Below, one piece after another: positions 15,942 through 24,305 of a stretch of 34,357 bases of DNA (position 1 is its first letter; each line of letters opens with the position of its first letter). The notes beneath the pieces are model-generated. The model saw only the letters and a list, made by a program, of their open reading frames with translations. It was not told where the DNA came from and made no database searches. The translations under genes were made by a program, and so were the position numbers. Origin of the DNA: Acidobacteriota bacterium (GTDB lineage Bacteria; Actinomycetota; Actinomycetes; Actinomycetales; Microbacteriaceae); contig JABBOD010000016.1 of NCBI GenBank assembly GCA_019351995.1, positions 28,555-62,911 on the forward strand. Direction: 5' to 3'.

Positions 15942-15947
15942 TAGAAT
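15942..15947 (+). promoter_or_regulatory. -10 box of the teichoic-acid-type transferase gene, leaderless start
   Basis: TAGAAT ends seven bases before the ATG at 15954, placing the predicted first base of the message on the start codon. The -35 region is weak. Confidence 0.45.
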
Positions 15948-15953
15948 CGGGGG

Positions 15954-18437
15954 ATGTTTCGTCGTGCCCTCCACCTGCTCGAGCGTCAGCTCCGGGGTGC
16001 GACCCGAGCCCGTGCCGTGATCCGGGGAACCGTGCTGTACGAGTCCTTCGCGGGCTATGGTGCGCTCGATAACCCCGAGGCGCTCTTCCGAGAACTGCTG
16101 CGCGATCCGGATTTCACGGGACTTCGACACATCTGGTCACTGGATGCCGCATCCGGAGCGGACTTCCGAGCGGAGTTCACCCACGACCCGCGGGTTCGTT
16201 TCGTGCGTCCGGGCTCGTCGGCGTACTTCGAGGCGCTCGCTCGGAGCCAGTACCTGATCACCAATGCGACCTTCCCGCCTGAGTTCCAGAAACGCCCGGG
16301 GCAGATCGTGCTCAATACCTGGCACGGCACGCCGCTCAAGCTGATGGGGTACGACATGCCCGACGGGGCATACGAGGCGGCGAACACGCTACGCAACTTC
16401 CTTGCTGCGGACTTCCTTCTTTCGCAAAACCCGCATATGACGCGGATGTATCGCGATGCGTACCGGCTCGACGGCTTGTTCGACGGCGAGATCCTCGAGA
16501 GCGGGTATCCGCGCACCGACCGTCAGCGACTGACCGATTCGGACCGTTCAGCCGCCACAGCGCTGTTGAGTTCGCACGGCATCGAGCTCGGAGACCGATT
16601 GCTGGTCGTGTATGCCCCCACGTGGAAAGGGACCAGTTTCTCGTCCCCGCGCAACGATGCGGATGTGCTTGTGGCAGCGACCGACAGTTTGCAGCGACTC
16701 CTCGGCGACCGTTATCTCGTGGTCCTCAAGGCGCATCAGGCGGTGCACGAGGCGGTCGCCGGGCGGGCAGCACCTAGTCTGCTGCTCTCGAACGACATCC
16801 CGACCAACTTCATCCTGGGTCTCGCCGAGGTCTTGATCACCGACTACTCCTCGATTTTCATCGACTTCCTGTCCACCGGTCGGCCCATCGTGTTCTACAC
16901 GCCGGACCGGTCGGACTACGCGCGCGAGCGAGGCACGTACTTCTCGGCCGACGAACTGCCGGGACAGGTCGCGGACACGCTTCCGGCGGTTGCCGATGCG
17001 ATCCTGTCACCGTCGGGCGAACGTGCCGCGCTCGCGGATCGATGGCGCCGCGAGTTCACTGCCCGCGATGACGGACGGGCCGCTGCTCGAGTGGTCGATG
17101 CGGTCTTTCGCACCGGGGTCACGAAGGCCGCGAACCCCGCGACGCCTCGACGCCGCCGGGTGCTCGTCTATCTCGGTGGCATGCGGTCGAACGGCATCAC
17201 GACCTCCGCGCTCAATCTGCTCGCCCACCTCGACCACACGACCCTCGATGTGACGGCTCTCGTCGCTCGACCTCGGACCCCGGAACAGAGATCAAACGCG
17301 GCTCGCATCGACTCGCGAGTCCGGCAACTCCACCGCATGGGCGGGCTCACGGGGAGGGTATCGACGGAGTTGATGATGCGAATCTGGGGTCGACTCCGGC
17401 CGAGCCACGATGAGCCAGCATGGGAGCAGCAACTCTGGCGGGACGAATGGCTCAGGAGCGTCGGGGGGGCACGCTTCGACACCGTGATCGACTTCAGCGG
17501 CTACAGCAGGTTCTGGAGCGAACTCGTGCTCCATGCGCCCGGTGCGCGCCGGTTCATCTGGCTGCACAACGACATGGTGGCCGAGGTCGACAGGCCCGTC
17601 GGCGGGAGGGCGAGCATGCGACGCTCCCTGCCGGCGGTCTTCGCGCTGTATCCGCGTTTCGACGCTCTCGTGTCCGTCTCGCGGGCGCTCTCTGCGGCGA
17701 ATGCCGCCGGCCTCGCCACGCGATACCGGATTCCCGCGGACCGTTTTCGTGCGGCCAGGAACATCATCGACGAGGTCTCGGCCCGCGAGCGGCTCCATGA
17801 GTCGCTCCATGACGCGGCGACCCAGGTGGACGTCGACACCGGCGAGGTCACCCACCCCGAGTGGGCTGATCGCCTCGGGACCGAGAAGTCGGTGCGGTGG
17901 TTCGTGACGGTCGGGCGGCTCAGCCCCGAAAAGAATCAGGCCCGACTTCTGGATGCGTTCGCGCTGGTCGCCCGAGAGGATCCGAGCATTCGCCTCCTGC
18001 TGGTCGGCGACGGCCCGCTCCGCGCCGAGTTGGAGGCGCAGCGGGACTCCCTCGGACTCGAGGCATCCGTCATCATGACCGGGGCGCTGGCGAACCCGTT
18101 CCCGATTCTCGCGCGCGCCGACTGCTTCGTCCTGTCGAGCGACTATGAGGGTCAGCCGATGGTGCTCCTCGAGGCAGCCGTTGCGGGCCTGCCGATCGTG
18201 ACGGTTCGCTTCGGGTCGGTGAACGACGCCCTCCCGCCCGACCGGCTTCACATTGTCGACCAGACCGTCGAGGGTCTCGCCCAGGGAATGCGCGACTTCC
18301 TCGACGGGCGGGTCCCGACGGGCGAGTTCGACGCCGAGGCGTACAACGCTCTCGCCCTTCGCGAGTTCGGCGCCGCGATCGAATCCGAGCTCGCGGCCTC
18401 CGTCTCGCCTGAGTTGGGCCGGCTCGAAGCTCCGTGA
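15954..18437 (+). CDS. Fused TagB/TagF-type polyol-phosphate transferase and GT4 glycosyltransferase
   Basis: Predicted 827-residue two-domain cell-envelope enzyme. Residues about 25-390 match CDP-glycerol/CDP-ribitol transferases: HGTPLK (124-129), YAPTWKG (220-226), LKAH (258-261) and ITDYSSIFIDF (295-305). Residues about 402-815 match a GT-B retaining glycosyltransferase of the GT4 type: NGITTSALNLL, then FVTVGRLSPEKNQARLL (650-666), VGDGPLR and the E-x7-E site at Glu732/Glu740 in YEGQPMVLLEAA. The first half would polymerise or prime a polyol phosphate, the second would add a sugar. No signal peptide or membrane helix is present; such enzymes sit on the inner membrane face. It stands alone, without tag/tar neighbours. 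The exact substrates are unknown. Confidence 0.85.
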   Translation: MFRRALHLLERQLRGATRARAVIRGTVLYESFAGYGALDNPEALFRELLRDPDFTGLRHIWSLDAASGADFRAEFTHDPRVRFVRPGSSAYFEALARSQYLITNATFPPEFQKRPGQIVLNTWHGTPLKLMGYDMPDGAYEAANTLRNFLAADFLLSQNPHMTRMYRDAYRLDGLFDGEILESGYPRTDRQRLTDSDRSAATALLSSHGIELGDRLLVVYAPTWKGTSFSSPRNDADVLVAATDSLQRLLGDRYLVVLKAHQAVHEAVAGRAAPSLLLSNDIPTNFILGLAEVLITDYSSIFIDFLSTGRPIVFYTPDRSDYARERGTYFSADELPGQVADTLPAVADAILSPSGERAALADRWRREFTARDDGRAAARVVDAVFRTGVTKAANPATPRRRRVLVYLGGMRSNGITTSALNLLAHLDHTTLDVTALVARPRTPEQRSNAARIDSRVRQLHRMGGLTGRVSTELMMRIWGRLRPSHDEPAWEQQLWRDEWLRSVGGARFDTVIDFSGYSRFWSELVLHAPGARRFIWLHNDMVAEVDRPVGGRASMRRSLPAVFALYPRFDALVSVSRALSAANAAGLATRYRIPADRFRAARNIIDEVSARERLHESLHDAATQVDVDTGEVTHPEWADRLGTEKSVRWFVTVGRLSPEKNQARLLDAFALVAREDPSIRLLLVGDGPLRAELEAQRDSLGLEASVIMTGALANPFPILARADCFVLSSDYEGQPMVLLEAAVAGLPIVTVRFGSVNDALPPDRLHIVDQTVEGLAQGMRDFLDGRVPTGEFDAEAYNALALREFGAAIESELAASVSPELGRLEAP

Positions 18438-18450
18438 CCCCGACCGCTGC

Positions 18451-18471
18451 CTCTTGACGCGTCGCGAAGAG
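18451..18471. terminator. Possible bidirectional terminator hairpin
   Basis: CTCTT (18451-18455) and AAGAG (18467-18471) pair across an 11-base G/C-rich interior in which another CG pair can form. It lies in the 35-bp gap between two convergent genes. The stem is short and imperfect. Confidence 0.3.
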
Positions 18472-18472
18472 A

Positions 18473-19459
18473 TCAGCCGGACGACTGGCCCTCGACAATC
18501 GTGCTCGGCACTACCGCGGAACCTGACGCCGGGATTCCCGTGACGAGTTCGACCGCCAGACGTGCCATCTCCACAATGGGCTGTCGGACGGTCGTGATCG
18601 TCGGGCGGCTGGCGATCGCGAGAAGCGTGTCATCCCACCCCGTGACGGCGATGTCTTCCGGGACCCGGCGCCCCATCATCTGGAGTTCCTGGATGACGCC
18701 GAACGCGATCAGGTCGCTCGCGCAGACGACGAAATCCACGTCGGGCCAGCGGCGCACGAGCTCGCGCGCCGCGGCACGACCCCAGTCGACCGAGAAGTCC
18801 CCGACCAGAACCCGATCCGTCTCACCGAACTGCCGGGCGAAAGCCTCTTGCCGCGCGTGCGACGTCGACACGGTGAGTTCGGAGCCGACGAATGCGGCTC
18901 GCTGCCGACCCGTGCGCGCCGCGATCCCGGCAAGATGAGCCATCGGCCCGGTGTGGTCGGCGCTCACACTCGCCACCCTGGAGCTCACCACCCGGTCGAT
19001 CTGCACGACGGAGACCGACGCGCCGAGCTGGTCGACGAGGGCAACGCTGCGCGTGAGATGGCAGGGGCTGATGAGGATGCCGTCGACTCGTCGACTCACC
19101 AGGATTTCGGCGACCCTGCGCTCCTCATCGGGGTCGTTGCGTGCATCAACGAGCAAGATGCTGGAGCTGACAGCGCGCGCGCTCGCCTCGATCGCTTGGA
19201 TGAGCGCGGGGAAGAACGGGTTGGTGATGTCGGGGACAACGAATCCCAGCGTCGCGGTGCGCTGGTCGCGGAGCGCCTTCGCGAGATAGTCGGGCACATA
19301 GCCGAGCGCGTCGACCGCGTCGTGGACTCGCTGGGCGACCTCGGCTCCTGTGCCTCGCCGACCCGTCAACACGCGCGAGACCGTCGCCGTGGAGACGCCG
19401 GCGCGCTCCGCGACATCCGTGACCGTTACCTTGGCGATCGTGGTCCTCCTGACGGCCAT
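18473..19459 (-). CDS. LacI-family transcriptional regulator
   Basis: Predicted 328-residue repressor. The helix-turn-helix reads VTVTDVAERAGVSTATVSRVL, with the hinge helix YVPDYLAKALRDQRT. The effector domain has TLGFVVPDITNPFFPALI, RVDGILISPC, a NVSADHTGPMA-type sugar-site strand and AVTGWDDTLLA. ATG 19459 starts just before the HTH; a TTG at 19486 is the less likely longer start and lies inside the operator. It is divergent from the SDR gene across an operator and is probably autoregulated and SDR-specific. The effector is unknown; the uronate genes downstream suggest an acidic sugar, but this is inference. Confidence 0.92.
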   Translation of the reverse strand: MAVRRTTIAKVTVTDVAERAGVSTATVSRVLTGRRGTGAEVAQRVHDAVDALGYVPDYLAKALRDQRTATLGFVVPDITNPFFPALIQAIEASARAVSSSILLVDARNDPDEERRVAEILVSRRVDGILISPCHLTRSVALVDQLGASVSVVQIDRVVSSRVASVSADHTGPMAHLAGIAARTGRQRAAFVGSELTVSTSHARQEAFARQFGETDRVLVGDFSVDWGRAAARELVRRWPDVDFVVCASDLIAFGVIQELQMMGRRVPEDIAVTGWDDTLLAIASRPTITTVRQPIVEMARLAVELVTGIPASGSAVVPSTIVEGQSSG

Positions 19460-19473
19460 GCTACTGCGGCGTC

Positions 19474-19502
19474 TTGCGATTGGCAATCGATTACCGTAGG
19501 GT
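19474..19502 (+). promoter_or_regulatory. Promoter of the SDR gene (-35 TTGCGA, -10 TAGGGT)
   Basis: TTGCGA (19474-19479) and TAGGGT (19497-19502) are 17 bases apart. The LacI-type operator fills the spacer. The expected transcript start near 19509 gives a leader of about 54 bases with an AGAGAG-like ribosome site before the ATG at 19563. Confidence 0.55.
19482..19495. promoter_or_regulatory. LacI-type operator between divergent regulator and SDR genes
   Basis: GGCAATCGATTACC is a palindrome centred on CG with one mismatch in seven pairs. It lies between the -35 and -10 of the SDR promoter and 23 bases from the regulator's start. The ten-base word TTGGCAATCG starting at 19480 recurs in front of the uronate operon at 21453-21462. 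Confidence 0.65.
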
Positions 19503-19562
19503 CATCATCGCACTGGCGCGCCGGAACGGCGGCGCCATTCGGACAGGACAGAGAGAGCACCC

Positions 19563-20297
19563 ATGGCCATCGAACTTCGATCACTTGACGGCCAGACCGT
19601 CGTCATCACCGGCGCGAGCTCCGGCATCGGCCGGGAAGCGGCTCGCGCCCTCGTCGCGGCCGGTGCGAATGTGGTCATGGGAGCCCGGCGAGTCGAGGTC
19701 ATGACGGCCCTGGTCGAGGAACTCGGCCAGGATAACGCGCTCGCCGTGGAGACCGACGTCCGCAAGCCCGAGGATGCCGCGGAACTGGTCCGCGCCGGGG
19801 TCGAGCGCTTTGGGCGGGTCGACTCGGTGGTGCTCTCCGCCGGAATCGGAATGTACGGCGGCATCGAGGATCACAGCGACGACGACCTCATCCGCATGGT
19901 CGACACGAATGTGATGGGCACCGTCTGGGGCGTTCGTGCCGTGCTGCCCGAGTTCCGACGCAACCACGGTGGCGACATCGTGATCATCGCCAGCGTTGCC
20001 GGCCTTCGTGGCGGCGACGACGAAGCCGTCTACGCGGCGACGAAGTTCGCTCAGGTCGGTCTCGCCGGCGCCATCGACCGCCAACTGCGCCCCGAGAACA
20101 TTCGCGTCACGACGCTCGCACCCGCGGGAACCAGCACCGAGTTCGCAATCGGTGCGGGACGCACCGCGGGCGATCCCGCCCTCGATGCGTTCATGACTCC
20201 CGAGGACATCGCCTTCCAGGTCGTGACCGTGCTTCAGCAGCCTCGGCGACTGCGCACCTCCCTCTGGGCGAGCTGGAGCATGGAGCAAGGCAGCTAG
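19563..20297 (+). CDS. Short-chain dehydrogenase/reductase (SDR)
   Basis: Predicted 244-residue cytoplasmic NAD(P)-dependent oxidoreductase of the classical SDR family. The cofactor loop TGASSGIG is at 16-23, and ARR at 41-43 after the second strand suggests NADP(H) preference. LSAGIG takes the place of the usual NNAG. The catalytic residues are Ser144 (IASVAG), Tyr157 and Lys161 (YAATK). The substrate is not indicated. It is controlled from a LacI-regulated promoter, and its operator shares sequence with that of the neighbouring uronate operon, so oxidation or reduction of a sugar, polyol or uronate is a reasonable guess. It is convergent with the next regulator. Confidence 0.92.
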   Translation: MAIELRSLDGQTVVITGASSGIGREAARALVAAGANVVMGARRVEVMTALVEELGQDNALAVETDVRKPEDAAELVRAGVERFGRVDSVVLSAGIGMYGGIEDHSDDDLIRMVDTNVMGTVWGVRAVLPEFRRNHGGDIVIIASVAGLRGGDDEAVYAATKFAQVGLAGAIDRQLRPENIRVTTLAPAGTSTEFAIGAGRTAGDPALDAFMTPEDIAFQVVTVLQQPRRLRTSLWASWSMEQGS

Positions 20298-20317
20298 CTG
20301 TCGCCATTCTGGACGCC

Positions 20318-20332
20318 GTGAGTTGGGCTCAC
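20318..20332. terminator. Short hairpin between convergent genes
   Basis: GTGAG, loop TTGGG and CTCAC (20318-20332) form a 5-bp stem overlapping the stop codon of the minus-strand LacI gene, 21 bases after the SDR stop. No T-tract is present, so the terminator role is weakly supported. Confidence 0.25.
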
Positions 20333-21342
20333 CGGACCGCCGCCGTCGACGCACGCGAGACGAAGACGGTCGGCGGTGACACCGGAATGCTCGTCTCACT
20401 CCTGTCGGACAGCACTCGAGCGGCAGTCTCCCCCAGTTGGGCGAGCGGACTTCGGATGGTGGTCAGCGCGGGAGTCGTGAGATCCGCGCCGAAGATGTCG
20501 TCGAATCCGATGATGCTGAGCCGGTCAGGCACGAGGATGCCTTCCTCTCGGCACGAGCGCAGCACCCCCAGTGCCATGAGGTCGTTGTAGGCGATCACCG
20601 CGGTCACCCCGGATGCCACCACACGGGGCAGCAGAGCGCTGCCGCCCGCCATGGTGGGAGAGCCGGGCCCGATCTCGACGAGCGAGATGCCGGCCTGCCC
20701 GGCGAGGTGGAAAAGAGTCTGCCAGCGCACCGCGTTCATCCACGACGCGCTCGGCCCCGCGAGATACGCGATGGAACGGTGCCCGAGTTCGGCGAGGTGG
20801 GTGACGGCATCCGACAGCCCCGGAACAACGTCCGGCACCATCGAGGCGATCCCCTCGACCAGCCGGTTGACGACAACGACCGGCTTCACCGCCGACAACT
20901 CGATGATCTGCTCATCATGCAAACGGGAGGCGACCAGGATGAGCCCGTCGACCGAGGTCAGCAGGCGCTCCGCGTCATCCAGTTCCCGTTCCACTGCCTC
21001 CTGCGACTCGGCCAGTACCAGGGTCTGACCCGCTGCGGACGTCACCCGCTCGGCACCGCGGATGAGATCGAAATACACGGGGTTCGTGATGTCCGACAGC
21101 ATCAGCCCGAGCGTGCCGGTGCGCCCGGTCGGGAGTGCGCGTGCCATCGGATTGGCTCGGTAGCCGAGGCTCGCCGCCGCGTCGCGAATCCGCTGCTCGG
21201 TCTTCACGTTGATCCGGCCGGGTTTGTTGAGCGCCCGTGAAACCGTCGAGGGGCTGACGCCGGTCTGTCGCGCGATGTCGTAGATCGTCGCCGGTGGCTT
21301 GCGGTTGCCAAACCCCATCTCGACGGCGGGGAAGTCTGCCAT
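20329..21342 (-). CDS. LacI-family regulator, probably of the uronate operon
   Basis: Predicted 337-residue repressor. The HTH is TIYDIARQTGVSPSTVSRALN, the hinge YRANPMARALPTGRT, then an effector domain with TLGLMLSDITNPVYFDLIRG, VDGLILVASRL, VIAYNDLMALGVL and LSIIGFDDIFGADLTTP. ATG 21342 was chosen over the open frame to 21459 because AGAGGAGG lies five bases upstream and the extra 39 residues look non-coding. It is divergent from uxaC-uxuB-manD across a promoter and operator, which makes it the likely repressor of glucuronate catabolism (UxuR/KdgR-like in role). The effector is inferred, not read. Confidence 0.92.
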   Translation of the reverse strand: MADFPAVEMGFGNRKPPATIYDIARQTGVSPSTVSRALNKPGRINVKTEQRIRDAAASLGYRANPMARALPTGRTGTLGLMLSDITNPVYFDLIRGAERVTSAAGQTLVLAESQEAVERELDDAERLLTSVDGLILVASRLHDEQIIELSAVKPVVVVNRLVEGIASMVPDVVPGLSDAVTHLAELGHRSIAYLAGPSASWMNAVRWQTLFHLAGQAGISLVEIGPGSPTMAGGSALLPRVVASGVTAVIAYNDLMALGVLRSCREEGILVPDRLSIIGFDDIFGADLTTPALTTIRSPLAQLGETAARVLSDRSETSIPVSPPTVFVSRASTAAVR

Positions 21343-21347
21343 CGCAG

Positions 21348-21355
21348 CCTCCTCT
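21348..21355 (-). promoter_or_regulatory. Shine-Dalgarno site fixing the LacI start at 21342
   Basis: On the minus strand AGAGGAGG precedes the ATG at 21342 by five bases. It decides against the longer frame reaching 21459, which would run into the operator of the divergent promoter. Confidence 0.75.
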
Positions 21356-21453
21356 GGCCCCGTCGACTCGATGATCGCGTCGCCCGCACAGGCGCGGTAT
21401 CCGTTTGACTCTAGCGGGTACAACTGCTCCAGACGGTCGATCATCGGACTTTT

Positions 21454-21469
21454 TGGCAATCGGTTGACA
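21454..21469. promoter_or_regulatory. LacI-type operator over the -35 of the uronate operon
   Basis: TGGCAATCGGTTGACA is symmetric at six of eight pairs around the central CG. It includes the perfect -35 TTGACA of the uxaC promoter and lies 112 bases from the divergent regulator's start. It shares TTGGCAATCG with the SDR operator. Confidence 0.55.
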
Positions 21470-21492
21470 CGACCTCGGGATGCTGACTAAAT
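21464..21492 (+). promoter_or_regulatory. Promoter of the uronate operon (-35 TTGACA, -10 CTAAAT)
   Basis: TTGACA (21464-21469) is followed 17 bases later by CTAAAT (21487-21492). The start point would fall on 21499-21500, exactly at an in-frame GTG. The upstream in-frame ATG (21491) would lie inside the -10 box. Confidence 0.6.
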
Positions 21493-21499
21493 GGGGACC

Positions 21500-22897
21500 G
21501 TGACCTCCTCGCTCCGTCGCGACCCCGACCGTCTGCTGCCGGTCGATCCGGCGCAGCGCGACATCGCGCGCGAGCTCTACGAGCGGGTGGCCGGGCGAGC
21601 GATCATCTCGCCACATGGCCATGTCCCCGTGCAGCGTCTGCTCAACGACGACCCCTTCACCGACGCAACCGAGCTCTTTGTGAGCACAGACCACTACGTC
21701 ACGCGCATGCTGCACGCGGCGGGCGCCGAGCTCGGGGACCTGCTGGCCACGGGCGAGGGGGCCGGCACGCGGCAGGCGTGGCGAATCCTGGCCGAGCACT
21801 GGCATCGATTCGCGGGCACCGCATCCGGGTACTGGATCGAGGAGGAGTTGACCCAGGTCCTGGGCCTTGAGATCCCGCTCAGCGCCGAGTCGGCCGACGT
21901 GCTCTACGACGCGATCACCGAGAAGCTGGCCAGACCGGAGTTCCGCCCCCGTGCCTTGTTTCGTCGATTCGGGATCGAGTTCCTGGCGACCACCGATGAT
22001 CCGCTCGACGACCTCGCCGCGCACGATGCGCTTGCGGCCGTGGGGCTCGGCGGTCGCGTCGCGCCCACGTTCCGCCCGGATCGGTACCTCGACCCCGACG
22101 CGGTCGGCTTCGGCGAGTCGGCGCGAGCGCTGCTGGATCAGACGGGACAGGGCACGACCTTTGCTGGGTACCTCGCCGCGCTGGAGAGCCGGCGCGAGTA
22201 CTTCATCCGGCACGGCGCGGTGTCCGCCGATCACGGCGTCGAAGAGCCGTTGACGATCGACCTGCAGCCGGCCGACGCCGACATCCTGTTTCAGTCGGTG
22301 ATCGCCGGGCGAGCCGGTGCGGCCGATCGGCGAACCTTCCGCGCCCACATGCTGCTGCAGATGGCGCGAATGAGCGTCGACGACGGCCTGGTCATGACGC
22401 TGCACGCAGGCGTTCTCCGTAATCACAGCACGCCCACCTTCGGGAGGTTCGGGGCGGATACGGGTCACGACATCCCCGTGCCGACGACCTTCACACGAGG
22501 GCTGCGGCCGCTGCTGGAGCGGTTCGGTCTCGAGCGCGACTTCCACCTCGTGGTGTTCACGGTGGACGAGACGACATTCTCCCGGGAGCTGGCGCCGCTT
22601 GCCGGCTTCTACCCGAGCGTCTACGTCGGGGCACCGTGGTGGTTCCTGGACGCTCCCGACGCCATGGCGCGCTTCCGCTGCGCCACCACCGAGACGGCCG
22701 GCTTCTATCGGACATCGGGTTTCATCGACGACACCCGGGCCTTCCTCTCGATCCCGGCCCGCCACGACACCGCGCGGCGGGCGGATGCCGGATTTCTGGC
22801 GCGACTCGTCGTTCAGGGTCGCATCTCGCTTCCCGCCGCCGAACGCATCGCGGATGACATGGTCGGGGCGATCCCTCGCGAGGTGTTCAAACTGTGA
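21500..22897 (+). CDS. uxaC: Glucuronate (uronate) isomerase
   Basis: Predicted 465-residue UxaC-family amidohydrolase-fold isomerase converting D-glucuronate to D-fructuronate. The metal-binding ISPHGHVPV (His39, His41) follows the first strand. FLATTDDPLDDL and MTLHAGVLRNH are later active-site strands. PWWFLDAPDAMARFR and FIDDTRAFLSIPARHD near the end are typical of this family. The GTG at 21500 is preferred because it coincides with the predicted transcript start; the ATG at 21491 adds three residues. It overlaps uxuB by four bases. This is the first gene of a three-gene glucuronate operon with a divergent LacI repressor. Confidence 0.92.
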   Translation: MTSSLRRDPDRLLPVDPAQRDIARELYERVAGRAIISPHGHVPVQRLLNDDPFTDATELFVSTDHYVTRMLHAAGAELGDLLATGEGAGTRQAWRILAEHWHRFAGTASGYWIEEELTQVLGLEIPLSAESADVLYDAITEKLARPEFRPRALFRRFGIEFLATTDDPLDDLAAHDALAAVGLGGRVAPTFRPDRYLDPDAVGFGESARALLDQTGQGTTFAGYLAALESRREYFIRHGAVSADHGVEEPLTIDLQPADADILFQSVIAGRAGAADRRTFRAHMLLQMARMSVDDGLVMTLHAGVLRNHSTPTFGRFGADTGHDIPVPTTFTRGLRPLLERFGLERDFHLVVFTVDETTFSRELAPLAGFYPSVYVGAPWWFLDAPDAMARFRCATTETAGFYRTSGFIDDTRAFLSIPARHDTARRADAGFLARLVVQGRISLPAAERIADDMVGAIPREVFKL

Positions 22898-24300
22898 TCG
22901 ACGCCCTCTCGCCGACCGGCCTGTCGCGCCGCTCCTCTCCCGATGAGGGGCCGGTCCCTCCGGTGCGCATCGTCCACCTGGGGCTCGGCGCCTTCCACCG
23001 GGCGCACCAGGCCTGGTACACCGCGCACGCATCGGATGCCGCCGACTGGGGCATTGCGGCCTTCACGGGGCGCTCCCCCGACGCCGCCACGGCACTCGCC
23101 GCGCAGGATGGCCTGTTCACCCTGATCGAGCGGGGCCCCGCCGCCGACCGGGTCGAGATCGTTCGCAGCATCGTGGAAGCCCACGCGGGTGGCGACCTCG
23201 CGTCATTCAGGGAACTGCTCGCACGCCCGGATGTCGCCGTCCTCACGATGACCGTCACGGAGGCGGCCTACCGGCTCGGCAGGGACGGCCTACCCGATCT
23301 CGGGGACACCGCCGTGGCATCGGACATCGAGATCCTGCGCGCGGGGCTGTCGGTCCCGGAAGCGCCGCTCTCGCCTCTCGCCCCGACGACCGCTCTGGGC
23401 CGCGTGCTCCTCGGCCTCGAAGCTCGTCGACGCGCTGATGCGCCGGGAATCGCCATCGTGCCGTGCGACAACCTGCCCCGGAACGGGGAACTGGTGCGCC
23501 GCGCGATGCTCTGGCTTGCCGACGGTGTCAGCCCGCGACTGGCCTCATGGATCCGGGCGCACGTCTCGGTGGTCTCCACGAGTGTCGACCGCATCACTCC
23601 CCGTCCCACCGAGGCGGACCGCGCGGAGGCGCGCGGTCTCACCGGCTTCGTCGACGATGCCGCCGTCGTCACCGAGCCCTTTTCGGACTGGGTGCTGTGT
23701 GGGGATTTCCCCTCGGGCCGGCCCGACTGGGCCTCCGCGGGAGCGCGGTTCGTCGACGACATCGGTCCATGGGAGGCGCGAAAACTCTGGATGCTCAACG
23801 GCGCCCACAGCGCACTGGCCGCCATCGGTCCGGTGCGCGGGCACCTGCTCGTCAGCGACGCGATCGCCGACCCGGTCTGCCGCGACCTGGTGGAGGAGCT
23901 CTGGGATGAGGATGAACGCCACCTTCCCGACCTCGATCTGACCGGGTACCGCGCCGCGCTGGTCGAGCGATTCGCGAATCCGAGGATCGAGCATCGACTC
24001 GACCAGATCGCCCAGGACGCGACGACGAAACTGCGGGTCCGCATCGTGCCGGTCGCGCACGCCGAACGGGCGACCGGGCGATCCGCCACGGGGTGCGCGG
24101 CGGCGATCGCGGCGTGGATCCTCTCGGCGAGAGGGGGCGATGCCGCCGCTCCCGATGAGGTGCCCGCCGACGCCCCGAGCACGAGTTTCGTCACCTTCCT
24201 CGACGCACGACTCGGGGCAGATGCCCTGTTCTGCAGTACCGTCGACGCCGCGGTCCTGCGGCTGAACCCACCCCCTCTCATCGCTCACGCATCGAGGTAG
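22894..24300 (+). CDS. uxuB: Fructuronate reductase (mannitol dehydrogenase family)
   Basis: Predicted 468-residue NAD-dependent polyol dehydrogenase reducing D-fructuronate to D-mannonate. The N-terminal Rossmann part contains [20 protein letters not shown], an unmistakable motif of the mannitol dehydrogenase family. [18 protein letters not shown] and [11 protein letters not shown] follow. The catalytic helix is [17 protein letters not shown], with the family's conserved Lys, Asn and His. Length is close to E. coli UxuB (486). The GTG start at 22894 overlaps the uxaC stop. The gene between an isomerase and a mannonate dehydratase fits fructuronate rather than tagaturonate or mannitol. Confidence 0.9.
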   Translation: MIDALSPTGLSRRSSPDEGPVPPVRIVHLGLGAFHRAHQAWYTAHASDAADWGIAAFTGRSPDAATALAAQDGLFTLIERGPAADRVEIVRSIVEAHAGGDLASFRELLARPDVAVLTMTVTEAAYRLGRDGLPDLGDTAVASDIEILRAGLSVPEAPLSPLAPTTALGRVLLGLEARRRADAPGIAIVPCDNLPRNGELVRRAMLWLADGVSPRLASWIRAHVSVVSTSVDRITPRPTEADRAEARGLTGFVDDAAVVTEPFSDWVLCGDFPSGRPDWASAGARFVDDIGPWEARKLWMLNGAHSALAAIGPVRGHLLVSDAIADPVCRDLVEELWDEDERHLPDLDLTGYRAALVERFANPRIEHRLDQIAQDATTKLRVRIVPVAHAERATGRSATGCAAAIAAWILSARGGDAAAPDEVPADAPSTSFVTFLDARLGADALFCSTVDAAVLRLNPPPLIAHASR

Positions 24301-24305
24301 CCATC

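Noticed and set aside
19460..19486. TTG start at 19486 for the LacI-family gene
   Set aside because: It would put the start codon inside the operator and add nine residues before the normal N-terminus. ATG 19459 fits the family better.
20975..23032. 685-codon minus-strand frame across the uxaC region
   Set aside because: It runs through the promoter, operator and coding sequence of uxaC and the LacI gene in a wrong frame, with no recognisable domain.
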